Part shown: piece by piece, positions 20,096-29,790 of the stretch
How the letters are laid out: each line of letters starts with the position of its first letter
How positions within the stretch are numbered: the first letter of the stretch is position 1
Assembly (NCBI GenBank): GCA_030015575.1
Contig: JASDDO010000016.1
Coordinates: 455,280,141-455,344,140, forward strand
From: Agapanthus africanus
Taxonomy: Eukaryota > Streptophyta > Magnoliopsida > Asparagales > Amaryllidaceae
Direction of reading: 5' to 3'
Length of the DNA stretch: 64,000 bases
Notes under the pieces: generated by a model
The model's database searches: none
What the model saw: only the letters and a program-made list of their open reading frames with translations
What the model was told of the DNA's origin: nothing
Program-made: the position numbers and the translations under genes

Positions 20096-20905
20096 TTTTT
20101 CGATCCCTTGTCTGCGGGTTCGAGATTCTTTCTAGGTAGCGTGCGATTGTACGGCTGAATGTTCTCGCAACTCCCCAATTCTTTCGTTTTAGAAATGGAT
20201 TCCTTGAAGAGAGGGTTGAGGGCGACTTCTTCGTCAGAGTCGCTTCCAAAGGTGATAACTTGCGATCCCTTGGTGTCAGCTATGTGACAGTTGTCGGCGG
20301 CTCTTTTGTGCTCATCTGTCATGCTTTTCTGTTTCCGACGAGCCTTGCGCTTCACTTGTTGAACGTGTTGTCGATGGGCAACATATCCCTGCCACCAGTT
20401 TTTAAAGGCTATGCACTCCTCGGTAGGGTGTGCAATCCTCTGATGGTATAGACAGAAATTAGGATGTATATCCGCTTCATCAAGACGTATGTTACCAGGG
20501 GAATTTCCTTCGAAAGAGGGCAACTTCATTCCTATTGCCAGGGCCCTAGCAAATCGTTTTCTTACTTTAAGCTTGCTTTTGCTGGTGATATGGATGCTTT
20601 GCTCCAGTTGGGATGTCTCGACTCTCTCCTCCAGTCGTTGGTGTTTGGCCTTTTCAAATATAGCCAGTTCACGCTCCCGATCGGCTTTACTTTTCAGATG
20701 AATTTCACTCAGGAAGGCGTCGATCATTTCGTCTGACGGCCACAGAAGTTCTGGTTCAGGACCTGCCCCCGGTTTCTCTGTGTCAGGAGTTCCTTCACTG
20801 TTTAGCGATGAATGAGAGATCACATGGCAGCTTGCTACGTAATCCTCATATCCACCCGGCGAGCTTTCTCCATCATCTTCAGCCTCAAGGACGTGGCTGA
20901 GGAAT
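20086..20905 (-). pseudogene. Gag-pol linker with zinc-knuckle-like motif (element F)
   Basis: Continuous with gag upstream after a stop at 20908. It reads from ISHSSLN through WPSDEMIDAFL, a charged helix, MKLPSFEGNSPG, then CLYHQRIAHPTEEC (CX2HX4HX4C) and a basic stretch, then GSDSDEEVALNPLF. Element D has the same order at 56840-57600. The knuckle probably binds nucleic acid. The function of the acidic linker is unknown. The normal continuation into protease is absent. Confidence 0.7.
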
Positions 20906-20907
20906 TC

Positions 20908-22375
20908 TTAGAGAGTGACTGGGGTCGGCGCCTTCTGATTATATTCTTCCGGTGCGTCAATACGTCTTTGCAGATCCGTGCGCTTGTCATCAAACCGCGG
21001 AGCTTTTTCTATAAAAGAGCATGATGCTCCCGGCATGTCCACCCTTTTAGGAGCATGAGGCTGTGGCGGGCTCACCTTCCAGTTCTCGGATAGCAAGAAA
21101 TTGCCCTGTTGGTATTGATCTTCAACCCAGTTTTGAAGACGAAGCAATCTTCGATTGGATGGCTTACTTCTTGATGGTAAGGGCAGTAATTAGGATTGTT
21201 GAGATCACCTGGCTGCAACAAGCATTTTGGACTCGGCAGATTGATGAGTCTGTTGCGCACTGCCAGCTCGAACAGTTTCCTTCTTTTATTCTGGGGAAAC
21301 GAGTAAAGACGTTCCAGTCTCTCCTCGAGGGATGGGCGTGGTCGCATATTGTTTTTGCGAACAACCGGCTTTGAGTTGCTCGGTTGTTGTTGAGTATTGG
21401 CGACAACAATCGCTTTACCTTTCCCCTTTTCACTTCGGGAGTCCGTCTTTGGAGGAGACGGTCCATGGCCCATCTGGTCCATTTGAGCTAGCTTGTCAAT
21501 CAAGGCCTGGAAAGTTGTCGGCTTGAAAAACATCATGAACTAGGAAATGGTCGTTTGCGGATCAAGAGTGCCCACGAACATGCCTACCGCAGGTGCTTCT
21601 TCAATGCGTTGTTTGCACTTCGACCATAAGTTTCGCCACCGTATTGCGTATTGAACCCACGTTTCGCTTGGCCTTACCCTGGCGTTAATCAACGCGGTGA
21701 TTGGGGTGTGCTCGCTGGCGCTTGCAAATCTTTAGGTAAACAGCAGCTCCATCTCCGCAAATGTTTTGACAGAGTCGTTAGGTAGCTCCGAATACCATTC
21801 AAAGGCCGTTTTCGCTAAGCTACCGACGAATTGGCGAAGTAACAGTTTATCATCGCCTCCAGTGTTGCCGCAAAGAGCCCTGAATTGAGCAACATGCTGA
21901 TGTGGATTCCCCGTCCCTTTATATACATGGAACTTAGGGATCGTATATCCCGGCGGGTAACTGATTTGGTCATACCAGTTCGGGTAGGGTCGTCCAGTTT
22001 TAACAATCTGCCCAGCTGCTTCATTCGCCTGATGAGCTCGTATTTTCTGAGCTATGTGTCATCCAGAGTGTCCTTGGAGATGGTTTCCTCTTTGGCTGCT
22101 GAAAGAGCCAGAGGATTAGATGTCTCCCCTCTATTATCTCCGATAATGATCGGAGGGTCTTCAGCTGGAGGATCCAGCTGTAACATCATTCCCACCATGT
22201 CTTGGAAGAGAAGCGCCATTTGTTTTATGTTGGCAGCTTGTTCTGCTGCTTCTCTATCCCTCCTTTCGAGGACTCTGCATATGAAGTCAGCGTCAGTTTC
22301 TTGTTCGTGACGCTGTTCTGATGATGCTTCCAGGCTTTCTTTTGGCTCGGTATGCGCGTCCATTGTAGTCAGCAT
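20908..22375 (-). pseudogene. Gag of element F
   Basis: Tat-type gag. The N-terminal part (22375-22052) is a charged segment with a coiled-coil-like run (DFICRVLERRDREAAEQAANIKQM). The capsid-like region follows (YPPGYTIPKFHVYKG, FRALCGNTGGDDKLL, FEWYSELPNDSVKTF, MFVGTLDPQTTIS, MMFFKPTTFQALIDKLAQMDQMGHG), then a basic linker and a knuckle CPYHQEVSHPIEDC (about 21190-21140). It is broken by a TAG at 22052-22054, frameshifts near 22000 and 21140, and internal stops near 21735 and 21540. One of these (TAG after TIS) fits CAG to TAG. It is homologous to the gag fragment at 10165-10966. Confidence 0.85.
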
Positions 22376-22399
22376 CTTTTGAAGCTTCTGTTGCTGCTC

Positions 22400-23584
22400 C
22401 TAGGCTTTCGTCACGGATCGGGTGAGCGGTCGGTGACCTGTCGAAGCACGGCTTTCCTCCTTTCCAGAAGCCATATAAACGGTGTGCACCACCATGCCCC
22501 TAGACTTGGGGCGTTCAGATTCGGTGTTTTTGCGATTTGACAAAGACACAGGGATCTTCTCCGACCTTCTTCTTTTTTGAGATGTCGAAGTTGAGGGAGC
22601 CGTTGCAGCGGGCACCCAGACGGATGACATTTTCCGTGGTTTAACAGGACGGCTCTCTTCCTGCTGGACCTTCAGCTTCTTCTGCTGGCGGGAGAAATTG
22701 GGATCAATCACTGAGTCTTGGACTTGACGCCAGACCTTGTAAACTTTGGAGGACAACCGCTGAGGAGGCTGTTCCGGCTTTACCTTTGGGGAATTATTCA
22801 CAGGTGTAGGAGATCTTTTCAATACGGCAGTTGGCGAGTTTCTCCGCACCTTGTTAAGTGGTTCAAAGCTGTTCCCGGTTGGAACAGCAGCGTCAACTTC
22901 CACCGCTGGAGCCGGCGGAGTCAGTCCAGAAGGTGAATTGCCCCCGGCTTTCCTCACTCGGCGCCAGTGGCGACGTCGAGAATGTCGTGCGGATGAGATC
23001 ACCTCCGTTGTTGGATAAGCTTCTTCATGCCCCTTGCTTTGAGGAGAGACTGTTATTGGTGCTAGCCTATCGAAGACTAACACCCGTTGAGAAGCAATGT
23101 CTAATCTGTCAAAGACAGACTTCTGGGCAGGGGAAGCAGCTTTGAGGACCTCGCCTGGAGCAGAAACCGGAATGGACAGCCTTGTAAAAACTGACTTCTT
23201 GGAAGGAGGAGCCTTTCCAATGATTTCGTCCGCTCGAGCCGGGATGGCTATCCGCTTTGGGATGGCAGCTTCGGGTATCGCGGGCTTGTAGACGTTCTGG
23301 CTCAGTCTGTTTAAAACTGAGGTATTGAAGTGGGGCGACCCGTTGAGAAGGGCCGCGGCAGTGGTAAGTCGATCAAAGACCGACTTCTTTGGGGCTTCTT
23401 GCAACGTCATTGGGGCATTGGAGCTCATTGGTGGGAGCATGGTCCCGAAGAATAGTCCAGTGGTGGCTTGAGTTACCTGCTCCACTGGCATCATGAATAG
23501 GGAAGCCGCTTGGGGCCCATAAGTCACTCCTCCAGTAAGGATGGAGCGAGAGTTGCAGTTGCAGGTAGTGCAGTTTGAAGCCAT
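22400..23584 (-). pseudogene. N-terminal gag region with SVFDRL repeats (element F)
   Basis: An open frame of 394 codons from the ATG at 23584 (MASNCTTCNCNSRS...) to TAG at 22400-22402. It is proline-, serine- and lysine-rich and carries five copies of a short motif: KKSVFDRL, TSVLNRL, KKSVFTRL, QKSVFDRL and VLVFDRL, 10-50 residues apart. Basic stretches (SRRRHWRRVRK, QKRRRSEK) suggest nucleic-acid binding or nuclear entry. The same frame continues into gag after the TAG, which stands where EQQQKLQKM follows and fits CAG to TAG. This was probably one long gag protein. Similar SVFDRL repeats occur in plant Tat-type gag proteins; their role is unknown to me. Confidence 0.75.
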
Positions 23585-23710
23585 TGATCTTCTGCTTTCT
23601 GCACGGAGCAAGACACCAAATCTTAGTACCTCGAATCCACAGGCAACCACAGCAAACCGCGATTCGTTCGCGAACACGACACACGAAGTGTGGAGTGGAA
23701 AGAGGAAGAG

Positions 23711-23728
23711 GTCCCACCGGGCGTGCCA
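23711..23728 (-). other. Primer-binding site of element F
   Basis: The minus strand reads TGGCACGCCCGGTGGGAC, five bases after the LTR end (..GGGGAACA). It opens TGG and is G/C-rich like other tRNA 3'-end complements in Tat elements. I cannot settle which tRNA it is. Confidence 0.75.
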
Positions 23729-23733
23729 GAATC

Positions 23734-25765
23734 TGTTCCCCTCCGAACACAGAGACACGATCGCGTAGGTTCGTCTTGCCTGAGATTCGGGGAAGATACT
23801 ATTTGGTTTTATCCGTCCACCTTTCCGAAGATGCCAAGTTGATTTATGACACCATGTATCGGAGGTTTAGACAGATGTGGCCGATTTAGTAGACTTCGTC
23901 AGATTCCCCCTCGCTTGAGGGGTTTTTGATTGTGGGGACGCTCTTCCCTGCAGGCGCAAGCCCCTGCAGTTAATTACGCTACCGCATCGCGGTAACCACT
24001 TTCTCCTTCTCCAGAATTTCACTTCGTGTCGTGGGTGTTTATTTTGTTTGTGGTTGCCCGTAGATTGTATACAGAGACTAATTTATGTCGTCACCCGTAG
24101 GACGTGGATTAGTCCAAATCCGTATTTTCTTAGATTTGGTTTTGGGGTTTTGGTTTAAGAACACGTTAGCCATATTTGAGGCTAAGATCGACTTAAACGT
24201 TTGTTAAGGATACGTTAGCCCAATTTGAGACTAAGATCAACTTAACGGGATCGTTTGGATCCAACAAAAGAGCATTTGGGCTCTATTGTTTCAGTTTAGG
24301 GACACAGTGGTCCTTTTAATGTATGGCCGTCGGGACCTATCACCTCTCTGACGACGTTGAAGGATTACAATGACAGATGTCAGAGGAGTTCAGAGATGTA
24401 CCCTTGAACCGGGTGTAAATTGATTTTGGGAGAGCAGTCGTGCTCAGTCAATTTAATTTGAGGACTTATGGCCAAAATTGGACTAAGTCCAGTTGAGGAT
24501 ATTCAACATTTTATTTGCATTTGGCCTGTTAGGCCTTTGTTTGGGCTTTGCTCTCTTAAAATAATGCATAGCATTAGTTTGGGTCTGTTTAGACTTTTTT
24601 AATTGGGCTCTGCCCTCTTTAATAGTGCACAGCACTTTTATTTGGTCTATTAGACCTCTGATTGGGCTCTGCTCTTTAATAATGCATTGCATTAAATGTT
24701 CTGACAGTGCCCCACGTGGCTTGTCAGGCGCTTTGCGCCGATTGAGGAGCGCAAGGCGCAAACTCATGTGATGGCGACACGTGTCACGCTCTAGTGAGCG
24801 CAGGCGCAGTGCGCCGCGCCAGTGCGCTACGCTGTTGCGCTGCTGACACGTGGCGCGCTCTGGTGAGTTGTGCTAATCCAAGAGCACAATGCTCATTTTT
24901 GTAAAGCGCACGGCGCAGTTTGTTCTGGGGCTGACACGTGGCGCTTTCTGGTGGCTTGCGCCAGTCCAAGGAGCGCAACAGTACACATTTCCAAAGTGCA
25001 AGGCACTGTTTAATTATTTTGATCAAATTTTGATCAAAGAAAACAAGTTTTTCTTGTTTTCAAAGAACCAGGGGTTCATCAAAAGACAATGCCTTTATAT
25101 AGATCAGAAAGATCTAATGAAGAAGTAAATTACTTCTTCTTTTTATTATTATTATTATTATTATTATTTTTATCCAAGATCTTGATCTTGTTCTTAGATC
25201 ATTGATCTCTTTTAGAAGAAATACTTCTTTTATGCAAAGGTTTTTACCTTTTCTTTCTCTGAGTTCTTCTCAAAAAATTTTAGGGGAGTTCTGAATATCT
25301 CTGCGTTCTCTCTGTCAATGTGTCTTAGACTTGGAGTCTAGGGGCCTTTATATAGTGCCAATTGATTTTTTAAATCAGTTAAAGAGATCTTTCTCTGAGT
25401 GATTTAGGGATTTTTCCCCACCGTCGGATTTTTCCCCACCGTTGGATCTTTGATCCAAGGGCTCCTGTTTTACAGAAGAGAATTTTATTGTTTTAATAAG
25501 ATCAGAAAGATCTTTCCAGAATTTTTCTGTTTTAGTGCTGGCACAGTTAGCGCAAGCGCACCTGCGCTTGACACGTGTCGCGCAGCGCAACTGCGCTGCC
25601 ACGTGTCGCGCAGCGCAGAGCGTAAATCAGCTGAAGCGTTGCTTCCTTTATTATTATTTGAATTTCTTTTAAAACAGAGCCTTGCTCTGATTTGGGGAAA
25701 CAGAAGCGTTGCTTCATTTCCCACCTTGGAATTTGAACAGAGCTTTGCTCTGATTGGGGTAAACA
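23734..25765 (-). repeat. 5' LTR-Y of element F
   Basis: 2032 bp, from TGTTTACCCC (25765) to GGAGGGGAACA (23734) on the minus strand, so the ends are TGTT..AACA. Matches 13466-14363 and, more distantly, 49938-52414. It has a TATA box at 25347-25354, a G-box/GCGC-rich zone (24700-24960), a shared block tcacctctctgacgacgttg (24340-24359), and the conserved end block with attgtatac and the paired cctgcagg/cccctgcag motif. Confidence 0.88.
25347..25354 (-). promoter_or_regulatory. TATA box of F 5' LTR
   Basis: The minus strand reads GGCACTATATAAAGGCCCC. It would transcribe leftwards through the LTR into gag. Confidence 0.7.
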
Positions 25766-27074
25766 AGGATGAGCTGGAAGAAGTACACACAGCCGATATC
25801 ACCTTCGGCGATGAAGATCTCCTCCTTGGGACATGCGAGCACAACCGCCCCTTATATGTCTCCGGATACTGTCATGACATCAAGATAGGCAAAATCCTGG
25901 TTGACAATGGGTCCTCCGTCAATCTCCTCAATGTAAGGGTGTTAAAGGAAATCTGCATGAGTGTTCAACACCTCGCTCGCGATAAGATCACCATCTCCGA
26001 ATTCGACTCTCAGTCATCACGGACGCTTGGGGTCGTGATACTGACGTTACGCTTTGGGCTGCTCGTCACTAATATCAAGTTCCACGTCATTGACGCCAAG
26101 ACATGCAATAACGCTTTGCTCGGCCGGCCTTGGTTAAACGAGTACAATATCATCCCCTCTACACAATATCAGTGTATGAAATATTTCAAGGATGGTCTCG
26201 AGTATACTGTGACAGGAGAGCTAAACCCATTCTCCTTGAATGAAGTCCTCAAGTACGAAGATGCAAAATACTTCTTACCAGATTTTGAGGACACGGAAAG
26301 ATGTCACAAACCGAAGAACAAAGTTTTCATCACTATTCCGGTCTTCGGGAGTGATACCGAGGAGGAAGAAGAAATAGTTTACTCAGGTCCTCCCCAGTGC
26401 AACAAGCCGGGACCGTCCACTCCTATGTTGATCTTCGGCAGCGACTCGGAAGATGAGGTCAATGCCATATTCTCTGCTCGGCCATCAATACAAACCCTCG
26501 CCGATGAAGATCAAAGTTTGCAAGTTGCCATGGTTCCGCCAAAGCATCATAAAGAGCTAGACGTTCTTGATACCTACAGTATGGATGAACTGCAGACATT
26601 CTACGTCCCTCCCAGGAGAAAAGGTGAAAAGGCGATCCTCTTCTACCGATCCGGGGAAACCAAAGTGGAGAAAGAAATCTGGCATGGCACGGATTATACA
26701 CTTGACATGCTCCAGCCCATCCGTTTGCCCAGATATTACACGAACGGACTAAAGAGACTCTTGAGATGCCAAGGTATTCCCTTAAGAAAACTGCGCGACA
26801 AGCATGGTTTTATAACAGGATCTGGAACGTTCCCGGAACTCAACGAAAGTTGTCCAACGGGAGAATGGAAACGACCGGGCTTGGGTATGTTCAATCCAAG
26901 AAATGGGAGCTACTCCGCGACTACTACGTCATACATGACTTTGATGAAGAAGGAGATGCTCTGTGGGAAGATGCTAACCCTGAACCAGAAAGAGCTCCAA
27001 CCGTGAAAATGCCCAGTCCGTCGTTCGAAGAACAAATGGACAAGCTTATAAGGAAAGAAGGTCAAAAGGTTTGA
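25766..27074 (+). pseudogene. Element C protease region
   Basis: Starts at codons DELEEVHTADITFGDEDL, in line with 57870 of element D. The retropepsin-like active site is KILVDNGSSVNLL (DNGSS in place of the usual DTGA), followed by IKFHVIDAKT and LLGRPWLNEY, the second half-domain. An acidic, Ser/Pro-rich tail (GSDTEEEEE, FGSDSEDEV) and a segment with VPPRRKGEKAIL and LPRYYTNGLKRLLRC follow. A frameshift near 26780 moves the reading to the frame ending at 27074. An open frame starting at 25450 fuses F LTR sequence to this domain, but that is a by-product of the junction. The 5' end of pol is missing. Confidence 0.85.
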
Positions 27075-27900
27075 GACGACCATAATCGCGAAATGGCCAT
27101 CTACAAGAAAGCCAGGACGCAACGCCTCCTTCAACAGGCTGTGAAAAATGAAAATGCTCCTCCTTGTCAACCCGTTGTACAAAAGGCCCGACGCAGAGGC
27201 AGAAACAAACCAAAGAACAGGAAAGGCGTTCGACAACGACAAAGCGGGTCCAAGAAGCCACGCGATCAGGGATCGAGCAGTCCGGATTCGTCTCTTATAA
27301 AGAAGATGGGTCGAGCGTACTCTTTCGCCCAAGACAAGACAAAGAAGATACTTGATCTTGCTATAAAATATCAAATAATTATCCTCCCGGAGCCCAAGCA
27401 CCCCAAGCAAGCAGGCAAAGTCTCTCACTCGGACTATTGATCCTATCACAGAGCAATAGGACATCCTCTCGAAGACTGCTTCACATTCAAAAACTGGGTA
27501 GAAGATCAGTATCAGCAAGGCAGATTCGCTCTATCCAGCAGCTGGAGGGTAACTCCGCCGCAGAAGCATGAACCGAAGACAGCGAAGGTAGAACCAGATC
27601 CACATTGGTCTTGGAAGCGAGCTCGTCACGTGATAACGCTGTCAGAAGAAGAGCCCGAGAATATGGATGAACTCCCCTGCTTCGAAAATGATGACGACGA
27701 GATAATCTCAGAATTTCCACCGACGCCAAAAGAGCTAGAAGATGGAATACATACTACTGCAGATAACCTCAAGAAAATTGATTTGGGGACGGCAAGTGAC
27801 CCGCGGCCGACGTTCGTCAGTGAGCTATTGTCTGAAGAAAGGGTGGCTACGCTAAAGGACGTGCTCATGCAGCATAAAGATTGCTTCGCATGGAACTATT
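27075..27900 (+). pseudogene. Element C protease-RT linker with partial zinc knuckle
   Basis: Same frame as the end of the protease region after a TGA at 27072-27074 (CGA in the related D sequence). A basic segment (KARRRGRNKPKNRKG) leads to YSFAQDKTKKILDL, then SYHRAIGHPLEDC (knuckle lacking its first Cys, with a TGA just before), FKNWVEDQYQQGRFAL, and an acidic stretch ending LKDVLMQHKDCFAWNYSEMPGLDP. The YSF..FKNWVEDQYQQG block is the same module as in gag, so it was duplicated within the polyprotein. Confidence 0.75.
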
Positions 27901-28775
27901 CCGAAATGCCAGGATTAGATCCAGAGATTGCTGTGCACAAATTGGCGATATCTCCGGACGTCAAGCCGATCAAACAAGCGCCGAGAAGAATGCGGCTCGA
28001 GCTTGAGATGAGTATCAACGCCGAGATCAAGAAGATAATCGACTCCGGCTTCATCCAAGAGGTTCAATATCTCGCCAACATCGTCCCAGTGATGAAGAAA
28101 AATGGAACGGTGTGCATATGTGTGGACTTTTGGGATCTCAACAAAGCTTGCCCAAAGAACGACTTTCCAGTACCAGTCACTGAGCTGATGATAGACAATA
28201 CGTCCACTCATGAAGTTTTCTCCTTTATGGACGGCTCATCAGGATACAATCAGATAAAGATGCATCCCGAAGACCAAAAGCATACCGCTTTCCGGACTCC
28301 TTTGGGCATATTCTGCTACAAGGTGATACCTTTCGGTCTAAAGAACGCCAGCGCCACCTATCATAGGTCCATGACAAAAATTTTCGACGACCTCATACAT
28401 GAAATCGTCGAATGCTATATCGACGACCTCGTAGTTAAAAGCAAATCATACGAGGAACATTTAGAGCATCTGAAGATCGTGTTTCAGCGCCTTCGGCAAT
28501 ACAACTTGAAGATGAACCCTCTCAAATGCGTGTTCGGAGTTTCCTTAGGCAAATTTCTAGGATTCATCGTCCGACACCGAGGCATCGAGATAGATCCGTC
28601 AAAGATCAAGGCGATTATGGAAATGCCTCTGCCAAGGACTCTTAAGCAATTGCGGTCTCTCCAAGGGAAGCTCGCGTATATCTGGCGATTTATAGCCAAT
28701 CTCTCAGGCAAGTGTCGTCCTTACAGTCACCTGATGAAGAAGGGAACCCCTTTCGTCTGGGCTCGCAAATGCTAA
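27901..28775 (+). pseudogene. Element C reverse transcriptase domain
   Basis: Motifs in order: KQAPRRMRLE, VPVMKKNGTVCICVDFWDLNKACPKNDFP, FSFMDGSSGYNQIKM, AFRTPLGIFCYKVIPFGLKNA, and the catalytic CYIDDLVVKS (YIDD near 28412-28430). The thumb follows with FLGFIVRHRGIEIDPSKIKAI. The frame is intact from 27444 to a TAA at 28773-28775, which is CAA in element D. Substitutions such as FWDLN in place of the usual FRDLN may weaken activity. Length and motif order are normal for Tat RT. Confidence 0.9.
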
Positions 28776-29280
28776 AGCGCACTGGACAAAATCAAGCAAT
28801 ATCTGCAGAACCCGCCAGTGCTGGCCGCTTCTGTTAAAGGAAAACCTCTCGTCCTGTACACAACAGCCCTTGAAAGTTCTTTAGGCGCGCTGTGGGCACA
28901 AGAAAACGACCAAGAGAAAAAGAGAGCCCTTTATTATCTGAATCAAGTTCTCCTGGGGGCAGAAAGCAATTACTCTCCCATCGAAAAACACTGCCTGGCG
29001 TTGATCTTCGCAATAACGAAGCTCAGACACTATGCGTTGGCACATGAGGTCCATCTTATAGAAAAAGTGGATCCCCTCAAATATTTGATGTCAAAGGCCA
29101 TATTAACAGGACGACTCGCTAGATGGGACCTACTCTTGATGGAGTTCTCGATAACTTATCGACCCCTCAAGGCAGTGAAAGGCTAGGCCATCGCCGACTT
29201 CCTTGCTGATCATCCGATACCCGCCGATTCTCCTTTGAACTGTGAATTACCAGACGAACATGCGTTTGACACGATCGACA
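28776..29280 (+). pseudogene. Element C RNase H (first copy)
   Basis: The gypsy RNase H region continues in the RT frame. It runs LVLYTTALESSLGALWAQEN, ALYYLNQVLLGAESNYSPIEKHCLALIFAITKLRHY, then LLLMEFSITYRPLKAVKG. Of the family's acidic residues, only the central Glu of the EKHCLA helix is clearly kept. The first Asp (usually in a S/FxDAS motif) reads TTALE, as in many Tat elements, so this copy is probably structural. A TAG at 29185-29187 stands where D has CAG. Confidence 0.8.
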
Positions 29281-29790
29281 GGGAGAGAAGAGAGAATGAT
29301 ATCAAATGGGAACTTTACTTCGATGGAGCGTTTTCCATGAAGTAGCACAAACAAAGAACCCCTATAATCAAATCCGGGGTAGGCCTCATCTTCGTGACTC
29401 CACATGGAGGGATAATGCGCTTTGCCTTCTCCTTAACAGAGCCGAGGACGAACAACAAAGCCGAGTATGAATCTTTGATAGCAGGTCTCGAGATCGCCAT
29501 CGACATGGGAATTGAAAACCTTCTCATATACGGAGACTCCCAACTGGTCGTTAGTCAAGTAAACGGCGACTATCAGACGTGCAAGCCTGAGTTGGTGAAA
29601 TACGGCGAGAGAGTACAACGACTGCTGACTCAAATTCCTTCCTACACCTTGGAAAGCATACCGCGTGCGGAAAATAGCAAAGCGGATGCATTAGCCAAGC
29701 TTGCTAAAGAACTGGTTGACGAAAACATCGATGACGTGAGGATTGTTGTGCAAACCCGTCGGGTTCTTGCACCGGCAGAAATATCTCCGG
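29281..29790 (+). pseudogene. Element C archaeal-type RNase H (aRH)
   Basis: This second RNase H defines the Tat lineage. The catalytic acids are visible: WELYFDGAFS (Asp 1), NNKAEYESLIAGLEIA (Glu), IYGDSQLVVSQVNG (Asp 2) and NSKADALAKLAKEL (Asp 3). It probably does the active RNA removal in place of the degenerate first RNase H. The frame is the same as RT, broken by one TAG at 29343-29345. From 29394 the domain is open and all four acids are kept. Confidence 0.88.

Larger units (their letters stand above)
13466..25765 (-). mobile_element. Element F: gag-only Tat retrotransposon with antisense cargo gene
   Basis: Read on the minus strand it has a 5' LTR-Y (25765-23734), a primer site, a proline/basic ORF and gag (23584-19743), a 3' region (19655-15533), an antisense gene (14472-15532, plus strand) and a 3' LTR-Y (14363-13466, truncated). 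RT, RNase H and integrase are all absent, so F would depend on another element for movement. Its right boundary is the exact LTR terminus (..GGTAAACA), followed directly by pol codons of element C, as expected if F inserted into C. The left boundary is lost in a recombination with LTR H2. Confidence 0.75.

Noticed and set aside
23541..23889. Plus-strand ORFs across the F primer site
   Set aside because: They cross the LTR end and PBS and oppose the gag frame. No supporting motif.
26910..27518. 202-codon minus-strand ORF within C pol
   Set aside because: Hydrophobic-looking but antisense to the protease-RT linker. A similar antisense ORF in D (59383-59634) is also explained by the shared coding sequence.
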